DNA of 20,198 nt from CAYMEV01 sp964431655 [NCBI: uncultured bacterium] (GTDB taxonomy: Bacteria > CAYMEV01), in assembly GCA_964431655.1 (NCBI GenBank), contig CAYSKJ010000040.1, forward strand, positions 1-20,198, written 5' to 3'. This document shows, piece after piece, positions 1 through 8,165 of this stretch. A program made the position numbers and the translations under genes. The notes under the pieces were generated by a model that was not told the DNA's origin, made no database searches, and saw nothing but the letters and a program-made list of their open reading frames with translations. Position 1 is the stretch's first letter. Every line of letters starts with the position of its first letter.

Positions 1-2450
1 TATCGGATAAACTGCCCCGCTATCTTGTTATTGCCTTTGACAGCAAGGAAAAGACCTTTCGTGACCATGTCTACGCTGATTATAAGGTTAACAGGGCTCC
101 CATGCCCGATGAAATCATTGCCCAGCTTCCTGTAATTACTGAGATTCTGGACAGGCTCAAAATAAAATACATAATTAAAGACGGTTACGAGGCGGATGAT
201 ATTATCGGAAGTCTCACTGAATTTGCAAAAGCCAAAGGCCTGAAAAGCTATGTAATCACCCGGGACAAGGACATGATACAGCTTATGGGGGGCGATACGG
301 AAATTCTATACTGCGATAACAAGTGGGAAATTCTTGATGATAAATGGGTTATGGATAAATTTGGCATAAAACCGGACCAGATAGTTGATTATCTGGCCCT
401 GGTTGGCGACAGTTCGGATAATGTCCCTGGAGTGAAGGGGATAGGGCCGAAGGGAGCTCAGAAACTGCTCATGGAATTCCCTGACCTGGAGTCAGTATAC
501 GAGAATATAGAAAAAATTACAGATACAGGCCTTGTAAACAAACTTTTATCGGACCGGGAAAACGCCTTTATGTCCAAATCCCTTGTAAAAATCGTGACGG
601 ACATGGACCTTGGCATTGACTGTGAAAGCCTTTCCGTGGAGAGCATAAACTACGAGAACATATATGATATACTTGAGCGCATGGAGTTCTTCTCCATTAT
701 AAAGGATCTAGGGCTCAACCGCCAGCCCTCAGAATCCCTCTCATACAGGATTATTGAAAATAGCCGGGACCTTGACAGCCTTTTAAGGGATATAGCGAAT
801 GCAGGCTCTTTTGCATTCTATACGGAGCTGGAGCAGGAAACCGGCCGGGTATCTGCAGGGATTGCCTTAGACAGGGCCGGCTGCAGTCTTATTTTTTTTG
901 ACTCCCGGCAATCGGCCTTCCAGGAAGAAGCGAGGAAAAAAATATGCCTGCTATTAAAGGACAGCTCTATCCTCAAAGCAGCATATGAGGCAAAGGACAG
1001 CGCCAGGCTTTTATCCCCCGATAACAGCTACCGGAATATATTTGACACTGTAATAGCCTTCTCCCTCCTTGATCCTGATTCCAGCACCGACCTGCAGAAT
1101 CTTGTTCAGAGGTATTTGAAAAGGGAACTCGATGAGGGGCAGGGCGCTGATTCTGATATGCTGTTATGCAGGAAGGCATGCTCTGTCTATGAGCTGTGGG
1201 GTATTGCAGCGGAGAAGCTTGAGAAGGAGCACCTTTCCAGGATTTTCTATGATATCGAGATGCCCCTGATACGCATTATTGCTGATATGGAGAGATACGG
1301 AATCAGGCTGGACAAGGGCCTGCTGAAAAGCCTGGAGTCAGTAATACTGGATAAGCTCAAGGAAACAGAACGGGAAATATATGATATAACAGGGTTTACT
1401 TTCAATATAAATTCAACAAAGGAGCTTCAGGATGTTCTATTCAATACCCTGGGCCTGAAGGGCAGGAAAAAGGGCAAAACAGGCTACTCCACATCCATTG
1501 ATGTACTTAAGGAACTGTCCGGGGAACATCCCCTTCCTGCCAGGATAATTGAATACCGGTCCTATGCCAAGCTCCTGAATACCTATGTATCGGTTCTTCC
1601 TGAGCTGGCAGACAAAAATACAGGACGGATACACACAAATTTCAACCAGAAGAGCATAGTTACCGGAAGGCTTTCATCAAGCAGTCCCAATCTCCAGGCC
1701 ATACCGGTAAAGGGTGAATTCGGGTCCCAGATCAGGAATGCCTTCATTGCATCCGAAGGGTACAGCCTTGTATCGGCAGATTACTCCCAGATAGAGCTTA
1801 GGGTCCTTGCCCATTTTTCCATGGACCCTGTCCTTATTGATGCCTTTTACCAGGACAGGGACATTCATGCAATTACCGCTTCAGCCCTATTCGCCTTTGA
1901 AGAGGCGATGATAACACCGGCTATGAGAAGGACAGCAAAGGCGGTTAACTTCGGCATAATCTACGGCATCACGCCCTTCGGGCTTTCAAAGCAGATAGGC
2001 ATATCGCTGGCCGAGTCAAAGCATTATATCAGGCTGTTCTTCAACCGTTACAAAGGAGTAAAGAGCTTTATAGACAAGGTGATTGAAAAGGCAAAGAGGG
2101 ACGGCTGTGTAAAGACCCTTTACGGCAGGAGAAGACCTGTCCCTCAGATTAACTCCCCCAATAATGCCCTGCAGAAATTCGGCGAGAGGATATCCATAAA
2201 CACCATAATACAGGGTACTGCCGCTGAGATTATCAAGCTGGCGATGATAAAGCTCTATAACAGGATAGAACTTGAGAAAACGGATGTAAAAATGCTACTC
2301 CAGATCCATGATGAGATACTTTTTGAAGCCCGGCAGGGGACTGATGACAGCTTTATCAAAAAGGTACACTCAGACATGACTGAGGGCTTTAACCTTAATG
2401 TGCCCCTGAAAGCCAATATAAAATGCGGCAGGAGCTGGGGCGACCTCTGA
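1..2450 (+). CDS. polA: DNA polymerase I, 5'-truncated by window edge
   Basis: The reading frame is open from base 3, upstream of the first ATG at 102, and already encodes the 5'-nuclease domain there (YLVIAFDSK, then TFR), so the true start lies outside the window. The 5' nuclease shows its acidic clusters (EADDII near 189, TRDKDM near 264, GDSSDN near 405) and the H3TH segment GVKGIGPKGAQKL. The polymerase domain has motif A (DYSQIELRVLAH, Asp at 1779), motif B (RRTAKAVNFGIIYG) and motif C (QIHDEILFE, His-Asp-Glu at 2307-2315), all intact. The 3'-5' proofreading domain between them is degenerate: the first catalytic Asp is Tyr (FAFYTE, 819-821) and the last appears to be Cys (1179-1181). 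The enzyme should fill gaps and remove RNA primers in replication and repair, probably without proofreading. It stands alone; a tRNA promoter follows directly. Confidence 0.97.
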   Translation, partial: SDKLPRYLVIAFDSKEKTFRDHVYADYKVNRAPMPDEIIAQLPVITEILDRLKIKYIIKDGYEADDIIGSLTEFAKAKGLKSYVITRDKDMIQLMGGDTEILYCDNKWEILDDKWVMDKFGIKPDQIVDYLALVGDSSDNVPGVKGIGPKGAQKLLMEFPDLESVYENIEKITDTGLVNKLLSDRENAFMSKSLVKIVTDMDLGIDCESLSVESINYENIYDILERMEFFSIIKDLGLNRQPSESLSYRIIENSRDLDSLLRDIANAGSFAFYTELEQETGRVSAGIALDRAGCSLIFFDSRQSAFQEEARKKICLLLKDSSILKAAYEAKDSARLLSPDNSYRNIFDTVIAFSLLDPDSSTDLQNLVQRYLKRELDEGQGADSDMLLCRKACSVYELWGIAAEKLEKEHLSRIFYDIEMPLIRIIADMERYGIRLDKGLLKSLESVILDKLKETEREIYDITGFTFNINSTKELQDVLFNTLGLKGRKKGKTGYSTSIDVLKELSGEHPLPARIIEYRSYAKLLNTYVSVLPELADKNTGRIHTNFNQKSIVTGRLSSSSPNLQAIPVKGEFGSQIRNAFIASEGYSLVSADYSQIELRVLAHFSMDPVLIDAFYQDRDIHAITASALFAFEEAMITPAMRRTAKAVNFGIIYGITPFGLSKQIGISLAESKHYIRLFFNRYKGVKSFIDKVIEKAKRDGCVKTLYGRRRPVPQINSPNNALQKFGERISINTIIQGTAAEIIKLAMIKLYNRIELEKTDVKMLLQIHDEILFEARQGTDDSFIKKVHSDMTEGFNLNVPLKANIKCGRSWGDL

Positions 2451-2458
2451 TTTTTTTA

Positions 2459-2490
2459 TTGACCTATCCCTCTCTTTTGATATATATGAT
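2459..2490 (+). promoter_or_regulatory. Candidate promoter of the tRNA cluster
   Basis: TTGACC at 2459-2464 resembles a sigma-70 -35 box. It is followed by an AT-rich stretch, TATATA at 2481-2486 (16-bp spacer), with TATGAT just after at 2485-2490. Either -10 would start transcription a few bases before tRNA-Pro, as expected for a stable RNA gene. The T-run at 2451-2457 after the polA stop lacks a clear hairpin. Confidence 0.5.
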
Positions 2491-2498
2491 TGCAATAT

Positions 2499-2573
2499 CG
2501 GGGCGTAGCGCAGCCTGGTTAGCGTACCTGCCTTGGGAGCAGGGGGTCGGAAGTTCAAATCTTCTCGCCCCGA
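2499..2573 (+). tRNA. tRNA-Pro (anticodon UGG)
   Basis: The 7-bp acceptor stem CGGGGCG/CGCCCCG (2499-2505 with 2566-2572) and discriminator A at 2573 are intact. The anticodon stem is CCTGC/GCAGG around the loop CTTGGGA, which places TGG at positions 34-36. The T arm is GGAAG-TTCAAAT-CTTCT and the D arm GCGC/GCGT. CCA is not encoded; the next bases are TTA. It is the first of three tRNA genes separated by only 11-12 bases, so they are probably one transcript. Confidence 0.96.
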
Positions 2574-2585
2574 TTAATGGTTTTT

Positions 2586-2659
<74 letters not shown>

Positions 2660-2670
2660 TGAAGGTTTGC

Positions 2671-2744
2671 GGTGAGAGTAGCTCAGTTGGTAGAGCACTG
2701 GGTTGTGGCCTCAGCGGTCGTGGGTTCGATCCCCATCTCTCACC
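2671..2744 (+). tRNA. tRNA-His (anticodon GUG) with encoded G-1
   Basis: The acceptor stem GTGAGAG/CTCTCAC (2672-2678 with 2737-2743) is preceded by G at 2671 that pairs with discriminator C at 2744. This gives the extra G-1:C73 pair diagnostic of bacterial tRNA-His. The anticodon stem is CTGGG/CTCAG around loop TTGTGGC (anticodon GTG); the T arm is GTGGG-TTCGATC-CCCAT. CCA is not encoded. No clear terminator hairpin follows; only a C/T-rich stretch is seen. Confidence 0.96.
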
Positions 2745-2826
2745 CTCCCCCCTTCTTTTCACCCGGACATCAGACATACCTTAGAAGACTTAATTCAAGC
2801 AAAAAAAGAAATGCAGACAAAACAAG

Positions 2827-2872
2827 TGAAGCAAAAAGAACCGTCCCTTTTGCTTCGGTCCCTTTTGCTTCA
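2827..2872. repeat. Imperfect hairpin / REP-like element at 3' end of the GND-HEAT gene
   Basis: Bases 2827-2843 and 2856-2872 can form a stem with 15 of 17 pairs around a 12-nt loop. Within it the 14-mer GTCCCTTTTGCTTC occurs twice in tandem (2843-2856 and 2858-2871), so the 5' arm can pair with either copy. The outer 3' arm overlaps the stop codon (2870-2872, minus strand) of the upstream secreted-protein gene. On the minus strand the stem is followed by a T-rich stretch, so it may end that transcript. The GGGACGGTTC core resembles REP elements mobilised by IS200-like (RAYT) transposases, from general memory; no transposase is nearby. Confidence 0.55.
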
Positions 2873-5332
2873 TTCTGATGTATGATCAGAAATATCCCTT
2901 ACCAGGCTCCTGATAAGAAAGGATGGATCATCTTTCATTGATAGAAGGATGGTTCTGCTTTTATCCGTGTCCTGATTTTTCAGGCTTCTGGCGGTGATTA
3001 CCCTTATTTTCTCAGACGGGTCGTTTATAAATCCCTCAAGCAGTCCGGAAGCCTGAGGGGTTTTTATGCTTCCCAGGGCCGAAATGACCGCTGTCCTGTA
3101 ATCATCAAGGGAAAGAAGGGGTTTAATCATTTCCTCCAGGCCAGGGTATTCAATCTCGGCAAGAAGGCCGAGGCAGGTCTTCACAATATCGCTGTCAGCG
3201 CTTTGCATACCCTCCAGGAGAAGGTTGGTAAAAATTTCCCGGTTGTCCCTGAGAAAGGACTGTATGGCTCTGTATTCCAGACCGCTGGGGTTTTTGAGCC
3301 TGTTTTTGTATATATATTCTGCAGATTCCTCGGGCATTGAATTTAGCCTTTTCCTGGCATACCTTACCCTCAGGGTATTTTCGCCTACTTCCCATTCCGA
3401 GGCTATGCTGAAAAGCTCTTCCACAGAATCAATACCATCAATTTCAGCATGGTCAAAGAGTGTATCATCCGTATCGGGTCTGGTGACTGCTTCCTGCGTA
3501 TCAGGGGACAGGTCCCTGCCAAGGCCGAGATTGCCATTTGCCCATGAGTCATTATTTTTTATGTGAAAAGGGTAGATATCATCCCCTTTATAATCCAGGA
3601 AAAGCCCAATGCTTCCGCAGTCCCTTGATATATTGGCATAGCCGTAATTGGTTTTGCTGTTTCGTTCATACTGGTCATTCCCGTCCTTATCAATGAAAAT
3701 ACCCACGGAATTGTTTATTCCCATGCCGTTACCCCCGTCAATGGAATAAAAATCATTCCCTCCTTCTTCAAAGAAGAGTCCCACAGCAAAATCATGGCCT
3801 GCCCCGTGGCCCGGACCGAAACGGGAGAAATACCTGTCATCACCATGCCTGTTGTAGAGAAGGCCTCCCGCAAGGTGTATCCCGCTTCCCTGGGCATACT
3901 GGACAGCATTGAGGACATCGTTTCCCGCCAGGTCCATGTGCATGCCGAGGGCATACCAGTATGCTGATCCCTGGGAATAAACCCCTCCCTGATAGGTATC
4001 ATTGCCTGCAATATCCATCAGGATGCCGGTCCCCCCTCCCCATCGAGGCCTGAGGCCGAAGCCGAAGCCCTGGGACATGGTCAGGAAGTCCTGGGGCCTT
4101 AAAGGTGCGTGAAACTGTCCGCCCCCGGAATAATACATGTCATGTCCCTGCCTGTCAATAATCAGGCCCGCTCCCCTGGTAAAGCCGAAACCCTGGCACA
4201 TGGATGCACCATGGTAGATGTCATTGCCCAGAATACTCTCAAGAATGGATATACCGAAGGCTCCAGCCCCCAGGGAGAATTTCCCCGTCCTGTAAGTATC
4301 ATGGCCCTTTTCATCCCTGTGGTATTGCAGGCCGAGAAAGGAGCAGAAGGACATATTGCCTCCCAGATAATAATCATTTCCGTCCAGGTCTGCTGATATG
4401 CCGATGCCTCCAGTTACACAGGCCAGTTTTCCAGTTTTATTGTTTTCCCAGGTATCATTGCCCTCCAGGTCTATTATCAGATAGAAGGGCCTGGGAAAGC
4501 CTGTGCTCATATCATAGCAGTGGGTGTCATCTCCCGATGGGTCAATGAGGAATGCACAGCTATGGGTATGATGATCATTGTTTATGGAACCGATGGTGAA
4601 AAGTCCGTAATCTGTATTTTTTACCAAAGGCTTCTCATTGGTGAATTTGAATCTGTCCAGGCCCTGCATGAGGATGTCATAGCCTGCAATAAACACCTGA
4701 AATGATTTTCTGAGTTCATTATAGTCAATTTGTTCAAGTACAGGCTCAAAATCCCCGATATCCATGTTTTTGAAAAGTTCAAGAATATCGCTGTCCGCAC
4801 TGCCCTCAAGGTCTTCACTGTCAGCGAAAAGGGAAAGAAACAGGCAGTAAAGCAGTTCCTTCTCCTGCTGTTTCAAGGATTCAAAGGCCTTTTTCCTGAA
4901 CCGGTCCGACTGGCTGAAGACCTCTTCAATATAAATAAAGATATCGGCCGGATCTTTTACATTATTATCAAAATATTCTTCATAGATATTATAGTATTGC
5001 TGATACAGCCCATTACCGTTTATGGATTCTATATCCCATGCATGGCATGCAAGCCTGTCAGCAAGGATATGAAGATCATCATTCATTATAGAGTTTTTGA
5101 GTTTGCCTGCCAGAAAAGCAAATTCCAGGGGATTGTTCAATAAATGGATAATATTCTGGGTCTTTAAGACTGTATCACCGCTCCAGTCCTTGCAGAAATC
5201 AAGGGAGCTTTTATCTTCACCTGCACTGCTGAGCAGATCTTCAATCAATGCAATATCCCCGCCTGTCAGTATCTCCCCGTTTAACAGGCATGGGACCAAT
5301 GAAATTACCAGTATCAGGATAAGCCTCTTCAT
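2870..5332 (-). CDS. Secreted protein with twelve GND-type repeats and C-terminal HEAT repeats
   Basis: An 820-residue protein of unknown function. Residues 1-19 form a signal peptide (MKRLILILVISLVPCLLNG), so it is exported. Residues 20-240 are mainly helical. From about 262 to 590 runs a repeat whose core is G-N/D/H-D followed usually by x-Y; the cores lie at residues 267, 291, 318, 343, 369, 396, 443, 470, 497, 525, 551 and 583, mostly 24-28 apart with one 47-residue step. Between cores an aliphatic G-I-x-x-D strand precedes each turn and QG-x-G is common. This regularity suggests a beta-solenoid with Asp-rich, possibly calcium-binding, turns; the period is longer than the 9-residue RTX repeat. 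Residues about 690-815 resemble HEAT repeats. The start has AGGAG seven to eight bases upstream. It is transcribed alone, divergently from the HAD gene. Role in the envelope or surface is inference. Confidence 0.85.
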   Translation of the reverse strand: MKRLILILVISLVPCLLNGEILTGGDIALIEDLLSSAGEDKSSLDFCKDWSGDTVLKTQNIIHLLNNPLEFAFLAGKLKNSIMNDDLHILADRLACHAWDIESINGNGLYQQYYNIYEEYFDNNVKDPADIFIYIEEVFSQSDRFRKKAFESLKQQEKELLYCLFLSLFADSEDLEGSADSDILELFKNMDIGDFEPVLEQIDYNELRKSFQVFIAGYDILMQGLDRFKFTNEKPLVKNTDYGLFTIGSINNDHHTHSCAFLIDPSGDDTHCYDMSTGFPRPFYLIIDLEGNDTWENNKTGKLACVTGGIGISADLDGNDYYLGGNMSFCSFLGLQYHRDEKGHDTYRTGKFSLGAGAFGISILESILGNDIYHGASMCQGFGFTRGAGLIIDRQGHDMYYSGGGQFHAPLRPQDFLTMSQGFGFGLRPRWGGGTGILMDIAGNDTYQGGVYSQGSAYWYALGMHMDLAGNDVLNAVQYAQGSGIHLAGGLLYNRHGDDRYFSRFGPGHGAGHDFAVGLFFEEGGNDFYSIDGGNGMGINNSVGIFIDKDGNDQYERNSKTNYGYANISRDCGSIGLFLDYKGDDIYPFHIKNNDSWANGNLGLGRDLSPDTQEAVTRPDTDDTLFDHAEIDGIDSVEELFSIASEWEVGENTLRVRYARKRLNSMPEESAEYIYKNRLKNPSGLEYRAIQSFLRDNREIFTNLLLEGMQSADSDIVKTCLGLLAEIEYPGLEEMIKPLLSLDDYRTAVISALGSIKTPQASGLLEGFINDPSEKIRVITARSLKNQDTDKSRTILLSMKDDPSFLIRSLVRDISDHTSE

Positions 5333-5372
5333 GTATAATCTCCTAATTCAGAACTTTATGGATATACAGCTA

Positions 5373-5400
5373 TTTTTAGATAATATCACTGCTGAGTCAA
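5373..5400 (-). promoter_or_regulatory. Candidate promoter of the GND-HEAT gene
   Basis: On the minus strand TTGACT (5400-5395) is followed by a 16-bp spacer and TAAAAA (5378-5373). Transcription would start about 35 bases before the ATG, and the ribosome-binding AGGAG lies at 5344-5340. The -35 match is good, the -10 match only fair. Confidence 0.4.
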
Positions 5401-5421
5401 TAAAATCAGGGCAGTAAAAAA

Positions 5422-5437
5422 CTGTTTTATAAAACAG
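5422..5437. promoter_or_regulatory. Perfect 16-bp palindrome between divergent genes
   Basis: CTGTTTTATAAAACAG is a perfect inverted repeat without spacer, lying 48 bases before the HAD start and about 20 bases behind the -35 box of the divergent gene. TATATT at 5448-5453 could be a -10 box for the HAD-sdaA operon, in which case the palindrome would cover the -35 region and act as an operator. On the minus strand it is followed by a T-run, so a terminator role for a minus-strand transcript is an alternative. Confidence 0.4.
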
Positions 5438-5484
5438 CTTTGCATGGTATATTGACCGCTGAATGAAAGGCAGGTGAAGGGCTG

Positions 5485-6231
5485 GTGAAATTCCTGATTG
5501 ATATAGACGGTACGCTGATTCTGAAGGACAGGGCGATTAATTCATCCCCGGGTTTTATCAGATACCTGGACGAAAACAGCAATAAATACCTCCTGGGTAC
5601 CAACTCCATAAAAAGCCCCGAAGAGCAGAAAAGCAGGCTTGGAAGTATCGGGGTATCCATAGATGAAGAAAGCATCCATGGGCCAATAAGGGTAATAAAC
5701 GAATATATCAGGCAAAAAGGCATAAAGAGGGTATTTATTGCGGGGTCAGAAAGCGAGATAGAACAGGTTGAAGCCTGCCATACCCAAAAGGACCCCCAGC
5801 TTGCCATACTGCTTGATTTTGAAAAGAAGAATTTCTGTTTTGAAGACCTTCAGGCTATTTATGACCTTATGCAGAAAGGTATTCCGGCTGTATCCGCATC
5901 CCATTCCCCCTATTATTTCGGCAGGGGCAGGAAACTGCTGGACACAGGCGCTTTTGCCAGGCTTTTTGAGGAGGCTTCAGGCAGGAAAATACCGGTTTTT
6001 GGAAAGCCTTCCCCCTGTTTTTTCAATATGGCAAAGAAAAGGCTGGGTGACAGCCTGTGGGTTATAGGGGATGACTGCAGAACGGATATTGCAGGAGCAA
6101 AGAAAGCCGGGCTGAATACAATCCTGATAAGGTCAGGCAAATACTGCAAGGGGGATGAAAACCTTTGCGACCCGGACATGGTAATTGATGACCTGATGGA
6201 GCTTGTACCTGTACTGGGGAGAATGGGATGA
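5485..6231 (+). CDS. HAD-superfamily class IIA sugar/nucleotide phosphatase (NagD-like)
   Basis: A 248-residue hydrolase starting at GTG; an in-frame TGA at 5464 and the motif position leave no good upstream start. Motif I is DIDGT (Asp6 nucleophile, Asp8 acid/base), motif II is the Thr/Ser in LLGTNS, motif III is Lys174 in FGKPSP, and motif IV is GDDCRTD (residues 195-201), followed by IAGAKKAGL. The segment between motifs II and III (about 60-165) is the C2 cap, shorter and more divergent than in E. coli NagD. Enzymes of this subclass dephosphorylate small phosphates such as nucleotides, phosphoglycolate or 4-nitrophenyl phosphate; the true substrate cannot be read from the sequence. Its stop overlaps the start of the serine dehydratase gene (ATGA), so the two are co-translated. 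Confidence 0.9.
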   Translation: MKFLIDIDGTLILKDRAINSSPGFIRYLDENSNKYLLGTNSIKSPEEQKSRLGSIGVSIDEESIHGPIRVINEYIRQKGIKRVFIAGSESEIEQVEACHTQKDPQLAILLDFEKKNFCFEDLQAIYDLMQKGIPAVSASHSPYYFGRGRKLLDTGAFARLFEEASGRKIPVFGKPSPCFFNMAKKRLGDSLWVIGDDCRTDIAGAKKAGLNTILIRSGKYCKGDENLCDPDMVIDDLMELVPVLGRMG

Positions 6232-7427
6232 AAAGTATAAAGAACATATTCAAGACAGGATTTGGGCCTTCCAGCAGTCATACCATGGGTCCTTCCATTG
6301 CGGGAGGCATTTTTTTAAGGGATAATCCCGGGGCGGACTCCTTCGAGTGCGAGCTTTTCGGAAGCCTGGCTGCTACAGGTATAGGCCACAGGACGGATAT
6401 GGCCCTGAAAAGTGTCTTTGAACCTAAGACCGTTGAAATAATCTGGAGCAGAGAAAAATGCCTTCCGCTTCACTCCAATGGGATGAGGTTCAGGGCATTT
6501 ACCCGGGGCCAAGAAACAGACAGCTGGGAGGTTTACAGCATAGGGGGAGGAAACCTGAGGGACAGTGAAGGCAGGATAAAAATCAATGAGGATATTTATC
6601 CCCATCACAAGCTTGCTGATATCATCAGTTACTGTGAAAAAAACGGCAAGTCACTATGGGAATATGTCATAGAATTCGAAGGGGACGGGATACTTGCCTG
6701 TATGAGCCAGATCTGGAATATCATGCAGGACTGTATTAAGGCGGGGATTGACAGGGAGGGTGTATTGCCCGGGCCCCTGGCAGTTCCGAGGAAGGCTTCT
6801 GCCTATTATATAAAAGCAATGAACTCAAAGGGTACGGTGAAGAATGTAGGCCTCAGATGTGCCTATGCCCTTGCAGTTTCAGAAGAAAATGCCAGCGGGA
6901 GCCGGGTTGTGACAGCCCCTACCTGCGGGTCTTCGGGGGTTCTTCCTGCATTGCTCTATTATTTTAAAAAGGAGATAAAAACCCCTGAAGCAAGGATAAT
7001 AAGGGGGCTTGCAACTGCCGGTCTCATAGGCAATCTGGTAGTTGCCAATGCTTCTGTTTCCGGGGCCGAGGTTGGGTGTCAGGGGGAGATCGGTACGGCC
7101 TGCGCCATGGCGGCGGCGGCAGCAAGCCAGCTGATGGGGGGGTCCAACCGGCAGATAGAATATGCTTCCGAGATGGGTTTCGAGCATAATCTGGGTCTTA
7201 CATGCGATCCCATTGAGGGTTATGTGCAGATCCCCTGCATTGAGAGGAATGCCATAGCATGCTGTAAGGCTCTGGACCTTGCTGTCTATTCCCTTTTCTC
7301 CGACGGAGGTCACAAGGTTTCTTTCGACCGTGTGGTTGATATTATGGCCCAGACAGGCAGAGACCTGCAGTCAGCATACAAGGAGACAGGTATAGGCGGA
7401 CTGGCAGGTTCATGGAAAAAGTTCTGA
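6228..7427 (+). CDS. sdaA: L-serine ammonia-lyase, iron-sulfur dependent, single chain
   Basis: A 399-residue enzyme converting L-serine to pyruvate and ammonia in the cytosol. The N-terminal beta domain starts with the signature FGPSSSHTMGPS and GSLAATGIGHRTD; the catalytic alpha domain follows after the DGILACMSQIWNIM segment. Three cysteines, Cys284 (GCQGE), Cys326 (TCDPIEG) and Cys337 (IPCIERNA), are spaced 42 and 11 residues apart, the same spacing as the 4Fe-4S ligands of the Legionella enzyme as I recall it. VTAPTCGSSG is also typical. The length is somewhat below E. coli SdaA (about 455). Because the cluster is oxygen sensitive, the gene fits anaerobic amino acid fermentation. ATG overlaps the HAD stop by four bases. 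No ACT domain is evident. Confidence 0.95.
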   Translation: MKSIKNIFKTGFGPSSSHTMGPSIAGGIFLRDNPGADSFECELFGSLAATGIGHRTDMALKSVFEPKTVEIIWSREKCLPLHSNGMRFRAFTRGQETDSWEVYSIGGGNLRDSEGRIKINEDIYPHHKLADIISYCEKNGKSLWEYVIEFEGDGILACMSQIWNIMQDCIKAGIDREGVLPGPLAVPRKASAYYIKAMNSKGTVKNVGLRCAYALAVSEENASGSRVVTAPTCGSSGVLPALLYYFKKEIKTPEARIIRGLATAGLIGNLVVANASVSGAEVGCQGEIGTACAMAAAAASQLMGGSNRQIEYASEMGFEHNLGLTCDPIEGYVQIPCIERNAIACCKALDLAVYSLFSDGGHKVSFDRVVDIMAQTGRDLQSAYKETGIGGLAGSWKKF

Positions 7428-7455
7428 CCAGCTTCTGCCCGGTGCTATACCGCAA

Positions 7456-8157
7456 TTATGAAATATAAGGAGGGCTGTTGAGCACCTCTTTTAACCTTTC
7501 CCATCCCGGGAGGTAGTTTTCCATATAATTCCTGAACCTGAGGTTATGATACCTTTCAACCAGGTGGACAAGTTCATGGACTATGACATATTCAAGGCAT
7601 TCGACAGGCTTTTTTATGAGCTCCAGGTTCAGGCGGGCTGTTTTTGTCCTTAAACTGACAGAGCCCCATTTCGTTTTCATCCTGCGTATCTTCCATTCAG
7701 TCATGTTAAGGCCTGTCTTTGATTCCCATTTTTCAACCAGGGGCAGGATCTGCTTTTTAAGCTCCTGCCTGTACCATAGGTTCATTAACTGGCGCCTTTT
7801 TTCCGAAGCATCCCCCGGCCGGCTGTACATGTGAATAATTCTGCTTTCATTAAGTTCTATCTTTGGTCTGGTATCAGTCTCTATTAATTTCAGGGTGTAT
7901 TCTTTCCCCAGAAAGTAATGGCTTTCATTGTTTATACAGTCTTTTACCTCAGGTATAATTCTGCCCTGGTATTTTGACAGATGCTTTTTTATCCAGCCGA
8001 TCCTGGAAAGGGCAAAACCCTTTATTCTTTCAATGCTGGTATTTGACGGGGCTGAAATGCGTACATCCCCTGTGGCCGGGCACACATAGAGGTTTATGTT
8101 TCTTATGCTTTTTTTTGTCACTCTTATCTGAATCTGGTCAACGGTTATATATTTCAT
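7456..8157 (-). CDS. YgjP/SprT-like zinc metallopeptidase (DUF45)
   Basis: A 233-residue protein of the YgjP-like family (M48-related, DUF45). The zinc site is HELVH at residues 194-198 with the third ligand likely His204 in ERYHNLRF, followed by the typical YLPGWERLK end. Upstream is the family block MKTKWGSVS (about 160-168). The N-terminus KYITVDQIQIRVTKKS with VRISAP matches the usual start of the family, so ATG at 8157 is preferred. No signal peptide or membrane segment is seen, so it is probably cytosolic. These proteins often sit beside type I restriction systems, but here it lies 8 bases behind a small secreted-protein gene and converges on sdaA with only 28 bases between the stops. 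Substrate unknown. Confidence 0.9.
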   Translation of the reverse strand: MKYITVDQIQIRVTKKSIRNINLYVCPATGDVRISAPSNTSIERIKGFALSRIGWIKKHLSKYQGRIIPEVKDCINNESHYFLGKEYTLKLIETDTRPKIELNESRIIHMYSRPGDASEKRRQLMNLWYRQELKKQILPLVEKWESKTGLNMTEWKIRRMKTKWGSVSLRTKTARLNLELIKKPVECLEYVIVHELVHLVERYHNLRFRNYMENYLPGWERLKEVLNSPPYIS

Positions 8158-8165
8158 AAAATATA

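Noticed and set aside
3225-4548. Several plus-strand open frames opposite the GND-HEAT gene
   Set aside because: They are by-products of the repetitive coding sequence on the other strand, without ribosome-binding sites or family features.
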